A DNA stretch of 64,000 nt, from NCBI GenBank assembly GCA_041725895.1, contig JBGRQA010000002.1, positions 124,001-188,000 of the forward strand. Direction: 5' to 3'. This stretch comes from JBGRQA01 sp041725895 (GTDB taxonomy: Bacteria > Bacteroidota > Bacteroidia > Bacteroidales > Marinifilaceae). Shown here in pieces: positions 1 to 8,746 of this stretch. Every line of letters begins with the position of its first letter. Positions within the stretch are counted from its first letter, which is position 1. Under the pieces are notes generated by a model. It was given only the letters and a program-made list of their open reading frames with translations, did not search any database and was not told the origin of the DNA. A program made the translations under genes and the position numbers.

Positions 1-281
1 TGTTTATAGAAAATATTGATTACAATATTTCAACCGCTGTGCGGCAGAATAGGATGTAAATGTTACTCGTAGAGCATTAGGTGTTGTCGTAAAAATAATT
101 TTACCCACTATTCATCCTATAGAGCCCTGTTTATATAAAAAATAGTCATCGTTGACTTGTTCCTTTGTGGGCGCGAGAGTAGCAAGGCAGTTTTTGATCC
201 AAGAGTTTAATTGGTAACAAAATAGAAGCACCTAAACCTCGTTTTGCGAGGATGGGGAATGAGAATTTTAGGAGCAATTGT

Positions 282-336
282 CCCCGGTTGGGCAAATTTC
301 AGAAGCTGAAGTCCTGATTTTTGCCCAACCTTGGGG
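282..336. repeat. Long inverted repeat downstream of GIY-YIG gene
   Basis: Arms at 286-296 and 320-330 pair perfectly over 11 bp (GGTTGGGCAAA with its complement). An outer CCCC/GGGG pair lies beyond a two-base bulge, and the loop is 23 nt. It starts just after the stop of the minus-strand GIY-YIG gene, so it may form a 3' hairpin on that transcript. There is no T-tract, so it is not a standard terminator. I see nothing else recognisable in bases 1-345. Confidence 0.45.
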
Positions 337-345
337 AGATGCAAG

Positions 346-615
346 TTATTCTGTTACTTTTTTTTCAAGTTTTAGGCCTTTTTGTAATTCTTCCTGATTC
401 AGTGTTCTCATGTGTTTTACCTGGCGGATGGCCTCCCGTCTGGAAGAAACCTTTTGGGATTCGATAATTTCCCAGGGAACTCCTTCCAGGGAGTATTTGC
501 ACCTGCCTTGGTTATGGAATGCCAATCTTTGTGAAGGATTGGGAGTATATCCAACATAAAACGAATTATTTCGTAGACTTTTTAGGATATATACAAAGTA
601 GTTAAATGTGTTCAT
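346..615 (-). CDS. GIY-YIG domain protein (YhbQ/UPF0213-like)
   Basis: A small 89-residue single-domain GIY-YIG protein. The GIY-YIG core appears as FVYILKS (residues 7-13) and FYVGYTPNP (19-27), followed by the conserved RLAFHNQG segment. The C-terminal REAIRQVKHMRTLNQEE matches the usual end of the short stand-alone family. Family members are nuclease-fold proteins linked to DNA repair or mobile DNA, and most have no proven substrate. It stands alone with non-coding DNA on both sides. The family assignment is firm; the role is unknown. Confidence 0.85.
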   Translation of the reverse strand: MNTFNYFVYILKSLRNNSFYVGYTPNPSQRLAFHNQGRCKYSLEGVPWEIIESQKVSSRREAIRQVKHMRTLNQEELQKGLKLEKKVTE

Positions 616-1180
616 GATTTATGGTTTGGTTGTTCTAACAAATTTATGGTGAAATAAATAGAATGTCAATATTCTTATTATAAAGAACGATAAATTTTTA
701 ACAAATTAAATAATATTTTAACAAAAAAAATAGAATTTTATTTACCGAAAGGGGAGGTATTTGTCTCAAATCCAGCGACAGGTAAGGGGAGGAACCCAAA
801 GGTCCTTGGAGCTCCGTCCGTGGGCAATGCTCCGTGTAGGTAGGAAATGCAGAAAGTAATGGCACAACAGAAAGAGGAAAACACTTATGTTGATTCCGAC
901 GTCATGCAATTAGATTTGGATCATTGCCAATACAATTTAGCAATAATAAATCAATTCGCGTAAAAAATTTTTCGACCAAGAGCTTTTCGATTGAGAAAAT
1001 AACTCAAGGGTGATTGGGGGATAATAATCATCGAAGAATTAAAGTACCGATACTCCATCAATAATGTAGGGAATAATGCAGAAATCGATGATACATCAGG
1101 ATATGGAATACACAGATATTGTTCTCGTCGAATGCATTTAAATAGGGATTATTGCTATCACAATTTATCCTTTAATAATA
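616..1180. other. Intergenic, no recognised gene
   Basis: 565 bp of mostly AT-rich sequence with a purine-rich stretch around 745-860. A 38-codon open frame at 847-963 (plus strand) starts MQKVMAQQKEEN, but it has no recognisable family and no clear promoter, so it is not called. No tRNA, riboswitch or clear terminator is visible. Confidence 0.4.
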
Positions 1181-1906
1181 TCAATTGATACTTTTCTGAT
1201 CCAAAACATTCATCGCCATGTTTTTATAGTTTCGCCCAATGGGGATATATTGCCCTGCCATTTGGATACTTCCGGGCGTATAGCTCTCAATCTTATCGAT
1301 GGCAACAATAAACGAGCGATGAACCCGCAGAAAGCTTGATTCGGGCAATTTTGCTTCCAGATTGCTGATTGTGGTGAGTGTGGAGATTTTCCGGTTGTCG
1401 GAAAGAACAATGGACACATAGTTTCGAAGACTTTCAATGTAAACAATCTCGTCCAGAAATAGTTTCACCATTTTTTTATCCGATTTCACAAAAACAAAAG
1501 GACGCTCGGTGGTACTTGTTTCCTTTTGTTCCGGAATTTGGAACTGATGCTGTCTTAATTTGAAATACCGGTTGACTGCCCGGATGAATCGATCGAAGGG
1601 AATGGGCTTAATAAGGTAATCAAGCGCTTCCAGTTCAAATCCCTCCAGTGCATATTCCGAGTAGGCAGTGGTAAATATGATTGCAGGTGGGTTGGATAGA
1701 TTGCGTAGGAGTTGAATCCCGGTAAGTCCGGGCATCTGAATATCCAGAAATACAAGATCAATCTTTTTCTGATTTAAAATCGTTAAGGCTTCCACTGCAC
1801 TTTTGCATTTGCCTTCCAGCTGCAAATAATCAATCCGGTTGATGTATTCCTCAACTACATCAATGGCCAGATCTTCATCGTCAACAATCAAACATTTTAC
1901 CTTCAT
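1181..1906 (-). CDS. LytTR-family response regulator
   Basis: 241 residues. The N-terminal receiver domain (about 1-120) has the acidic pocket in VDDED, the phospho-acceptor Asp55 in VFLDIQMPG, and the conserved Lys in YLIKPIPF. The C-terminal LytTR DNA-binding domain (about 137-238) contains VYIESLRNYVSI and FLRVHRSFIV. It is the output partner of the upstream sensor kinase: the kinase stop and this start overlap by one base, so they form a translationally coupled operon. LytTR proteins bind direct-repeat sites. The target is not evident, although the divergently transcribed esterase/amylase genes are the nearest candidates. Confidence 0.93.
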   Translation of the reverse strand: MKVKCLIVDDEDLAIDVVEEYINRIDYLQLEGKCKSAVEALTILNQKKIDLVFLDIQMPGLTGIQLLRNLSNPPAIIFTTAYSEYALEGFELEALDYLIKPIPFDRFIRAVNRYFKLRQHQFQIPEQKETSTTERPFVFVKSDKKMVKLFLDEIVYIESLRNYVSIVLSDNRKISTLTTISNLEAKLPESSFLRVHRSFIVAIDKIESYTPGSIQMAGQYIPIGRNYKNMAMNVLDQKSIN

Positions 1907-2967
1907 TACAGCTGTAGATTTAAATGAACACCGTACGATTCTTCGGTCGCTTCTATTTTTAATTCGTGTTTTTCGGGATAGATTAAAGATAATCTCCTTT
2001 TTACATTCTGCAAACCAATTCCTCCAACAATTGAATTCTGATCGGAGCTGGAGGAGGAAACATTGTTTTCAATTTTTAGCACCAACTCATTCTCTTTTAT
2101 TCCCAACTCAATGGTAATCCATGCCGTTCCGTCAAAGCCTTTGGTGCTGTGCTTAAAACTGTTTTCAATAAAGGGGAGGATAATCATGGGGGCGATATTT
2201 TTCCCTGCGATTTCACCCCAGAAGTTAAAGCTAAGATCAATTCGGTTGCCGTAACGTATTTTTTCCAAATCCAGGTAGCTTTTAATGCAATCCAACTCCT
2301 TCTGTAAATCAACCCGGGCCGAATTGGTTTCATAGAGCATGTAGCGTAGCAATTCCGAAAGTTTTAGTACTACATCAAGTGATCTGTCAGACTTTTTTAG
2401 AATCAGGGAATACAAACTATTCAGGGTGTTGAACAGAAAATGAGGCTGCACCTGGTTTTTCAGAAACACCAGTTCTGCTTCCAGTTTGTCTTTTGCCAGC
2501 ATCTGCTCTCTTTGTTGTACTTTCGAAAGGTACTCCATCAGTTTTATGGTCATGGGAATGGCCAGTACGGCGCCCATGTTTACTGCGCTTCTTACAATTT
2601 GTATTAGATCAAAGGTCGGCGCTTTGTTCCAATCCTTTAGGAAATAATCCAAAATGATAAGGTTATCCGTAATTCGTTGCAGAATGGAGGCTGTGAAAAG
2701 AAAGAGAAGGAAAAGAAAAGTGAATCCCCATATTTTCCCTTTGTAAAGATAGGTTGGATATAGAAAATAGATGACGCTGTATACCAGAAGGATTTTTGAG
2801 GGCAGATTGATTAATTCAACCAGTACCGTTTTTTCGTAATTGTCGTCGTATGTTCCCCAGGCAAAGGCAAAAAAGATAACAAACAGAACCCAGTAGGTAA
2901 TGTGCTGGAAGAGCCGGTTGTTGATGATCCGGGATACAATCCCGTTTTGTGAGGTAAGTAGTTGCAT
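1906..2967 (-). CDS. LytS/YehU-type sensor histidine kinase
   Basis: 353 residues with about four membrane segments in the first 150 residues and then a cytoplasmic His_kinase module. The phospho-acceptor histidine lies in QVQPHFLFNTLNSLYSLI, and the ATPase N-box is in LPFIENSFKHS. No periplasmic sensor domain is present, so the signal is probably sensed in or at the membrane. It is coupled to the downstream LytTR regulator through a one-base overlap. This is a typical Bacteroidota family; the stimulus is unknown. Confidence 0.92.
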   Translation of the reverse strand: MQLLTSQNGIVSRIINNRLFQHITYWVLFVIFFAFAWGTYDDNYEKTVLVELINLPSKILLVYSVIYFLYPTYLYKGKIWGFTFLFLLFLFTASILQRITDNLIILDYFLKDWNKAPTFDLIQIVRSAVNMGAVLAIPMTIKLMEYLSKVQQREQMLAKDKLEAELVFLKNQVQPHFLFNTLNSLYSLILKKSDRSLDVVLKLSELLRYMLYETNSARVDLQKELDCIKSYLDLEKIRYGNRIDLSFNFWGEIAGKNIAPMIILPFIENSFKHSTKGFDGTAWITIELGIKENELVLKIENNVSSSSSDQNSIVGGIGLQNVKRRLSLIYPEKHELKIEATEESYGVHLNLQL

Positions 2968-3425
2968 AAAGAATAGTAGTTGCGCAATACAATTTGTGGC
3001 AAATTACAAAATTTTGATGCTTATCCCTCCCTCGAAGGGACGGAATGCAAATCATCAGCTGCAAAGGTCGTTCAATAGGGGATAAACTTCAGATTCTTTC
3101 CCGGAAAAGCAAAGATCGCTGAAATAGGGTCGTATGTCCGTAGAATTTGTTGTCGAAATTCTTTTTGATTTTATTTGACTTTGCCGTTTTTCAGTTGGAA
3201 CTTGTTGTTTTAAATTGTAGTTCATTGAATTAATTGGTGCCGAGACAAAATCCTGAGAGGATTTACGATAGAATAGGCCGGAATGAAAAGGGAGTCGGGA
3301 TAAGAGGGGGACAAGCCCCTTGATTGAGTGTAGTTAGCAGACAGCTGGTTTGCGAAAACATCCAGGGGAAAGTATTCTATCGTTTCGGACGAAAAGTGAA
3401 TATCGGTTAATAAAAAAATTATATC
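2968..3425. other. Divergent intergenic region with small palindrome
   Basis: 458 bp between the sensor kinase (minus) and the esterase (plus). A palindrome AAATCCT-gag-AGGATTT lies at 3248-3264 and could be an operator for the esterase/amylase pair. A short GGGG/CCCC hairpin occurs near 3307-3320. No TAnnTTTG box is obvious next to the esterase start. Confidence 0.35.
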
Positions 3426-4325
3426 ATGAGAAGAATTCTTATACTGCTGGTAGGTTTATTGGTTGTTACAACTACACAAGGTCAAGTGGCAAAAGTTGCT
3501 ACCGGAAAACTCATTCGTTACGATAAGTTCGAATCCGATTTTGTTGATGCACGTAATGTGGAGGTTTGGTTGCCAGATGGGTACAGCTCTGAAAAAAAGT
3601 ATGCCGTGTTGTACATGCACGACGGGCAAATGCTGTTTGATGCTAGCACTACCTGGAACAAGCAGGAGTGGGGGGTGGATGAAACCATGGGAAGATTGAT
3701 TGCTGAAGGAAAGATCAAGGATTGCATCGTTGTGGGGATCTGGAACAATGATGACTACCGTAGTGCGGAGTATTTTCCTCAAAGGGCATGGGACAATCTC
3801 TCCAGTGAGCAGCAAGATGAATTGGCTGCGGGAGATAGCTATACCAATGAAACTCTTCGGAATAAGGTACCCCAGGCCGACAATTACCTGCGTTTTCTTG
3901 TTCGGGAGCTGAAGCCCTTTATCGATGGTCATTACAGTACCCTTCCTGATATGGAGAATACCTTTATCCTGGGTTCCAGTATGGGAGGCTTGATTAGCTG
4001 CTATGCCATTTCCGAGTATCCCGGTATTTTTGGTGGGGCCGCCTGTCTTTCTACGCACTGGCCAGCTTCCAGTGGGATTGTACTCAACTATGTGGAGGAC
4101 AACCTGCCCAATCCTGCTACCCACAAGATCTATTTCGATTACGGTACCGCTACTCTCGATTCTCTCTACCAGCCCTACCAGGAAAAGGTGGATGAAATGA
4201 TGGTGGAGCGTGGCTATCGGAAAGAGGACAATTGGATTACCCGGAAATTTGAGGGTGCAATGCACGATGAGAATGCCTGGCGATCCCGTTTGCATTTCCC
4301 TCTGGAATTTCTTTTGGGAAAATAG
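3426..4325 (+). CDS. Secreted alpha/beta hydrolase, esterase D family
   Basis: 299 residues with an N-terminal signal peptide ending near GQVAK. It shows the esterase fold: VWLPDGY and VLYMHDGQMLFD near the N-terminus, the nucleophile elbow GSSMGG (Ser near residue 190) and a C-terminal AMHDENAWRSR bearing the likely catalytic His. Related proteins cleave acyl esters, including feruloyl or acetyl groups on polysaccharides. The next gene, 55 bp downstream, is a maltodextrin hydrolase, so a role in carbohydrate ester removal in the periplasm is plausible but is an inference. Confidence 0.82.
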   Translation: MRRILILLVGLLVVTTTQGQVAKVATGKLIRYDKFESDFVDARNVEVWLPDGYSSEKKYAVLYMHDGQMLFDASTTWNKQEWGVDETMGRLIAEGKIKDCIVVGIWNNDDYRSAEYFPQRAWDNLSSEQQDELAAGDSYTNETLRNKVPQADNYLRFLVRELKPFIDGHYSTLPDMENTFILGSSMGGLISCYAISEYPGIFGGAACLSTHWPASSGIVLNYVEDNLPNPATHKIYFDYGTATLDSLYQPYQEKVDEMMVERGYRKEDNWITRKFEGAMHDENAWRSRLHFPLEFLLGK

Positions 4326-4380
4326 CTGACCAATTGCAATGATATTTACTACCTGCTACGAACAATTAAAATTATAAAAT

Positions 4381-6231
4381 ATGCGAAGAATACTATTGGC
4401 ATTGATTGCCGTTTTGTTCCTTGGGAACCTGTCGGTTTTTGCAAAGTACAAAATTGATCACCTGGAGCCTGCATTCTGGTGGACAGGAATGAAGAATAAG
4501 AACCTGCAGCTATTGGTTCATGGTGAAAATATTGCTGATTTGAAGCCGGAGTTGAGTTATGCCGGTGTTAGTATTGAAAAGGTAACACGGGTTTCCAATC
4601 CCAACTACCTGTTTGTGGATTTGAATATGAGTGATGAGGTGAAGCCAGGAAGTTTTGATATCCTGTTTAAAAAAGGGAAAAAAACGGCCTTGAAGTACAA
4701 TTACAAACTTTTACAACGGGAAGAGGGATCTGCAGAGCGAGCTGGTTTCAACACCTCTGATGTGATGTACCTGATTACGCCCGATCGATTCGCCAACGGT
4801 AATCCGTACAACGATAATGTTGCAGGATTGAAGGAAGAAGCCAATAGAAACAATAAGGGCGGTCGTCATGGTGGTGATATCCAGGGGATCATCGATCATT
4901 TGGACTACATTTCTGATATGGGATTTACCTCCATTTGGGTGAATCCGGTTCTGGAAAACGATCAGGCCCAATATTCCTATCACGGTTATTCCACTACGGA
5001 TTTTTACAAGACGGATGCTCGCTTCGGAAGCAACGAGGAGTATCGTAAACTATCCCAATTGGCCAAACAGAAAGGAATTGGTTTGATTATGGATATGATT
5101 GTGAATCACTGCGGGTCGGAGCACTGGTGGATGAAGGACCTACCTACAAAGGACTGGATTAACTTCGGAGGAGAGTTTGTACAAACTTCGCACAAACGCA
5201 CTACCGTTCAGGATAAATATGCCTCCAAAGAGGACTTGAAACATTTTGCTGATGGATGGTTTGTGAAGACCATGCCCGATTTGAATCAGCGCAATGAGTT
5301 CATGGCAACCTACCTGATTCAAAACACCATCTGGTGGGTGGAATATGCAGGCTTATCAGGAATCCGTATGGATACCTATCCCTATCCCGATGCCGCCTTT
5401 ATGAGCGAGTGGACGCGCAGAGTGATGGAGGAATATCCCAACTTTAATATCGTAGGAGAGGAGTGGAGTACGAATCCGGTGATTGTTTCCTACTGGCAAA
5501 AGGGTAAGGTCAATCATGATGGCTATGTTTCCTATCTGCCCAGCTTGATGGATTTTCCCTTACAGGATGCCATGAGTAAAGGATTGGTTGATGAGGAAAC
5601 CTGGGGAACTGGTTTTATCAAGCTATACGAGATGTTGACCAACGATATCCTTTATGCTGATCCGAACAACCTGGTGATTTTTCCGGATAATCACGACATG
5701 AGCCGTATCTATACTCAACTGAATGAGGATTCCGATCTGCTTAAAATGGCCATGGCTTACGTTTTAACAATGCGTGGAATTCCTCAGATTTATTACGGTA
5801 CAGAGATACTGATGAGCAACCCTGGAACGAATGATCATGGCATTATCCGTAGTGATTTCCCTGGAGGTTGGAATGGCGATGAGGTGAATGCCTTTACAGG
5901 TACTGGTTTAAGTGAAAAGCAAAAAGAAGCACAGACGTATATGAAAACGCTTCTGAATTGGAGAAAATCCAAAGCAGTTGTACACAATGGCAAATTGATG
6001 CACTATGCTCCGGAAAATGGTGTGTATAGCTATTTTAGATACAACAACCAGGAGAAAGTTATGGTGATTCTAAATAAGAATGAGCAACAGGTGGAGCTAT
6101 CTACCGATAGATTCCATGAAATGCTAGGGGAAGCAAGTGAAGCCCGAGATGTGATTTCCGGAAAAACTTTCCCGCTTTCGCAGTCAATTGCAATTCCGGC
6201 TCGCTCCGGACTGGTTCTGGAGATTAAATAG
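4381..6231 (+). CDS. GH13 cyclomaltodextrinase-like glycosidase, secreted
   Basis: 616 residues with a signal peptide (about 1-22). An N-terminal cyclomaltodextrinase Ig-like domain (about 25-120) is followed by a GH13 barrel that starts at DVMYLITPDRFANG. The catalytic set is visible: nucleophile Asp331 in GIRMDTYPYPD, acid/base Glu360 in VGEEWS, and the third Asp near 439 in FPDNHDMSR. A cyclomaltodextrinase-type beta-sandwich C-terminal domain follows. It should hydrolyse maltodextrins or cyclodextrins in the periplasm. It lies in an operon with the upstream esterase, with no SusC/SusD genes next to it. A strong terminator follows. Confidence 0.9.
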   Translation: MRRILLALIAVLFLGNLSVFAKYKIDHLEPAFWWTGMKNKNLQLLVHGENIADLKPELSYAGVSIEKVTRVSNPNYLFVDLNMSDEVKPGSFDILFKKGKKTALKYNYKLLQREEGSAERAGFNTSDVMYLITPDRFANGNPYNDNVAGLKEEANRNNKGGRHGGDIQGIIDHLDYISDMGFTSIWVNPVLENDQAQYSYHGYSTTDFYKTDARFGSNEEYRKLSQLAKQKGIGLIMDMIVNHCGSEHWWMKDLPTKDWINFGGEFVQTSHKRTTVQDKYASKEDLKHFADGWFVKTMPDLNQRNEFMATYLIQNTIWWVEYAGLSGIRMDTYPYPDAAFMSEWTRRVMEEYPNFNIVGEEWSTNPVIVSYWQKGKVNHDGYVSYLPSLMDFPLQDAMSKGLVDEETWGTGFIKLYEMLTNDILYADPNNLVIFPDNHDMSRIYTQLNEDSDLLKMAMAYVLTMRGIPQIYYGTEILMSNPGTNDHGIIRSDFPGGWNGDEVNAFTGTGLSEKQKEAQTYMKTLLNWRKSKAVVHNGKLMHYAPENGVYSYFRYNNQEKVMVILNKNEQQVELSTDRFHEMLGEASEARDVISGKTFPLSQSIAIPARSGLVLEIK

Positions 6232-6243
6232 AAATAGATGAGG

Positions 6244-6279
6244 AAAAAGCCCCCGACGAAAATTTGTTGGGGGCTTTTT
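6244..6279. terminator. Bidirectional terminator between amylase and DUF1338
   Basis: AAAAAGCCCCC (6244-6254) pairs with GGGGGCTTTTT (6269-6279). Flanking A and T runs allow it to work for the amylase operon (plus) and the DUF1338 gene (minus). Confidence 0.85.
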
Positions 6280-6303
6280 GATGTTTTACGGAATGTATTG
6301 TTT

Positions 6304-7107
6304 CTATCTCTCTCTGAAATTTGTACTGTCGAATATTTTATTGGCGTTGGCCGCGATAAATCCGGAAAATAGTTCTCCGTTTTCATCGGGGTAACGTATT
6401 GCGAATTCATAGAAGCAGGCAGGTACTTCGTAAACACCTTCCTCGAATTCTACCTTGATAATCTCGGAAAGGGTGGAGGATTGTTGCAATAACTTTTCAG
6501 GTGTGCCTTTAATTTCTCCCCCTGAGGTATTCATTTCGTACCCGTTGTCCTTTAAGAATTGATTTACCTTTTCGATCGAATCGTATTTGGTAAGCGCATT
6601 GATACTAACGGTGAAGTGGTTTACCCTGAACCCATTTACGTAGAGCCATGCCCCATATTCCGATTCTTTCCTCAGCAGTTGGTAGTCGGCAAAGGAAGGT
6701 TTTCCCCAAACATTGCCCTTGTGAATTAGGTTATCATCTTCATAAACATTATCAGTTACCGAGTTGAGTCTCTTCCGGATTGTTTCTTGAAAAGCTTGGG
6801 AGAACTCCGAAAGAATCAATTCGGATATGAAAACGCGGGGTGCATCTTTTACCGTAGGATGTTCCAGGTGAACTGCATTCAAATGTTTGTCTTCGAACCG
6901 GTATTCTCCCACATATTGGTAACCAATCTTGATGAATTTTTTGGCTAGAACTTTGATATTCATTCTTTCATCATCAAAGGTTCTGAAAGCGACATGATCG
7001 TTTACTACCGACTCATTTTCTTTGGCGAATAGATCGTAGATGGCTTGTGCCGAAGGATTCTGATGCGTGTAATCCTTCCAAAGGTTGTTGAATAATTCGT
7101 TGTGCAT
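6304..7107 (-). CDS. DUF1338 family protein
   Basis: 267 residues matching the DUF1338 fold, a metal-dependent vicinal-oxygen-chelate-like family that includes 2-oxoadipate dioxygenase/decarboxylase (HglS/YdcJ). Conserved elements include the N-terminal DHVAFRTFDD, AVHLEHP and VNHFTVSINALTKY, which carry the likely metal-binding His residues. It is much shorter than the ~460-residue proteobacterial HglS, as is usual for Bacteroidota members. A lysine-catabolism role is possible but no partner genes lie nearby. It is a single gene with its own terminator. Confidence 0.8.
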   Translation of the reverse strand: MHNELFNNLWKDYTHQNPSAQAIYDLFAKENESVVNDHVAFRTFDDERMNIKVLAKKFIKIGYQYVGEYRFEDKHLNAVHLEHPTVKDAPRVFISELILSEFSQAFQETIRKRLNSVTDNVYEDDNLIHKGNVWGKPSFADYQLLRKESEYGAWLYVNGFRVNHFTVSINALTKYDSIEKVNQFLKDNGYEMNTSGGEIKGTPEKLLQQSSTLSEIIKVEFEEGVYEVPACFYEFAIRYPDENGELFSGFIAANANKIFDSTNFRER

Positions 7108-7425
7108 AAAGTGAATGTTTTTTATTAGTAAACCGGGATCAACTTTAAATCGAAAAATTAACTTAGAATGAATTCTGTTTGAGTATAGGATGTGATAACA
7201 ACTTGTTTCTTGCTGCTTGTGGGATGCATTTCCCTACAGGGGTATTCTAAGGATCAAAGGCATTCTCAAGAAACTTCAAGATTTCAAGTCTGCTAAAAAT
7301 CAATGCTCTACCATTCAGATTCTGAATAATAAGATACAAAATTATCCTGAGTCATTAAATCTTTTGGTTGAAATAAAATCTCTGGGTGATTTGGGAGAGG
7401 AGAAGCAGGGAAAGACAGAAAGTAA

Positions 7426-7458
7426 AGAAAGGAGGAACAATATTAGTTCCTCCTTTCT
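7426..7458. terminator. Terminator of the RiPP operon
   Basis: A perfect 13-bp stem (AGAAAGGAGGAAC with its complement) and a 7-nt loop, 38 nt past the stop of the minus-strand pseudo-rSAM gene. The remaining 7108-7495 sequence contains no gene I can support. Confidence 0.75.
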
Positions 7459-7495
7459 GATTTTTTAAGATCTGATGTTGAAAATTTTTGTAGGA

Positions 7496-8746
7496 TTACC
7501 CCTTTATGTGACACATGTTGTATCGTTCCATAACCTCTTCGTAGGGAGAAATGGAGGGACAGAGTTTCTCAAACGCACAGTCACTGCAAGGTTTTACCAA
7601 AGCTCTGGTTTGACGCCAGCTTTTTTCGGTTTCCATTTCGGAATACAATATTTGGGCCAGTGTGTCTTGTCCCAAAACGCCAAGTTTTTCATGATTTACA
7701 TTGGCATGAATGTCCCCATTGGAAAGGAGGAATAGTTTTCCAAAAAAGTTGGTATTGATTTTTTCCCGTGCATAAATATCCTTGGAGCTAGGTTTGGATT
7801 CGCAGATATCTTGTTCCTCCAGGAATATGTTCTCCTCAAAGAATGCAGAGTTGTTACCATTAAAAAGTGGTGAAATCGAGTAGTTCTCGATGCTCAGCGA
7901 TTTGATCTTCTGTTCTGTAGCCAGGTAGTCCTCCTCACTTTCGATAAAGAAAATCACAGAAAGATTCAATCCGTACTGTTGCCCCATTTGCAGGGCTTGG
8001 CTCAATTGATCCGCATCATTGTTTACAGGAACAATTAGTTTGATCTCGTAACCTGGTTTTTGAAACAAATTCAGATTGTCTGCCTTCAGCAGGTTTGAGT
8101 AGTGGATGTGAAGCTTTTTGGTAGCCGGAGATTCATTAAGAACTTCGGTAAGTTTTTTCAGGTGACTGTATTGAAGGATATTTCCTCCGTACAGGTTGAA
8201 ATTCAGGATTGTACTGGTTGCGGCCTCCTTTAGGAAAAGTTGAAGTTTCTCCCAGGAAATCTCCTGTCCTTCTTTTTTTGTACAGCAATGACTCTGACGA
8301 TACGCATAGGAGCAGAAGGAACAATCCTGTTGGCAATCTCCGTTGAGGAAAATATTCAACTCCGACAGGTAATTCATCAAAAAATCTCCAACCGAACGCA
8401 TGGGGTGTTCCTGTAAGTATTTGATATCACGATCGAGCTTGACCATGGGCATCATTTGAACGGGTTTCTCCTTTGTGAGTGCTGTGTCGATGAGATCTCC
8501 CATGAATTCACCCCGCAAATTGGTAATAAATTGTGCGATATCCGGGACAGCAATGGCTTCCTGGTCTATTTCAATCACGTGCAAGTTCTCCTTGCTGAGC
8601 AATTGTTTTCCCAGTTCAATAATTTGGGGATTTGAGTTTCTTAAGACCTTTCCATTTAGAGAATTGTAGAAGAGTACTTCATGGTCTTTTACAAAACAAT
8701 GAGTATGCCCATCCAAAAAGAGCCAGTATTTTTTATTTCTATTCAT
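7496..8746 (-). CDS. Partner (pseudo-)radical SAM protein, GG-Bacteroidales system
   Basis: 416 residues resembling the 'pseudo-rSAM' partner that is paired with GG-Bacteroidales radical-SAM maturases. The N-terminal ~130 residues form a peptide-handling region. A SAM-like barrel then begins at NIFLNGDCQQDCSFC. Unusually for a 'pseudo' enzyme it keeps a full CX3CX2C (Cys138, Cys142, Cys145) plus Cys154-Cys155. The C-terminus has a SPASM-like half motif, CSDCAFEKLCPS ending YNMC. Its start overlaps the maturase stop by 8 bp, which implies coupled translation. It may bind the precursor or a second cluster, or may be catalytic itself. Confidence 0.85.
   Translation of the reverse strand: MNRNKKYWLFLDGHTHCFVKDHEVLFYNSLNGKVLRNSNPQIIELGKQLLSKENLHVIEIDQEAIAVPDIAQFITNLRGEFMGDLIDTALTKEKPVQMMPMVKLDRDIKYLQEHPMRSVGDFLMNYLSELNIFLNGDCQQDCSFCSYAYRQSHCCTKKEGQEISWEKLQLFLKEAATSTILNFNLYGGNILQYSHLKKLTEVLNESPATKKLHIHYSNLLKADNLNLFQKPGYEIKLIVPVNNDADQLSQALQMGQQYGLNLSVIFFIESEEDYLATEQKIKSLSIENYSISPLFNGNNSAFFEENIFLEEQDICESKPSSKDIYAREKINTNFFGKLFLLSNGDIHANVNHEKLGVLGQDTLAQILYSEMETEKSWRQTRALVKPCSDCAFEKLCPSISPYEEVMERYNMCHIKG

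Noticed and set aside
847..963. 38-codon plus-strand ORF
   Set aside because: No family, no promoter and no conserved context; kept only as a note in the intergenic entry.
3456..4295. 279-codon minus-strand ORF opposite the esterase
   Set aside because: It is a shadow of a clear alpha/beta hydrolase gene on the plus strand.
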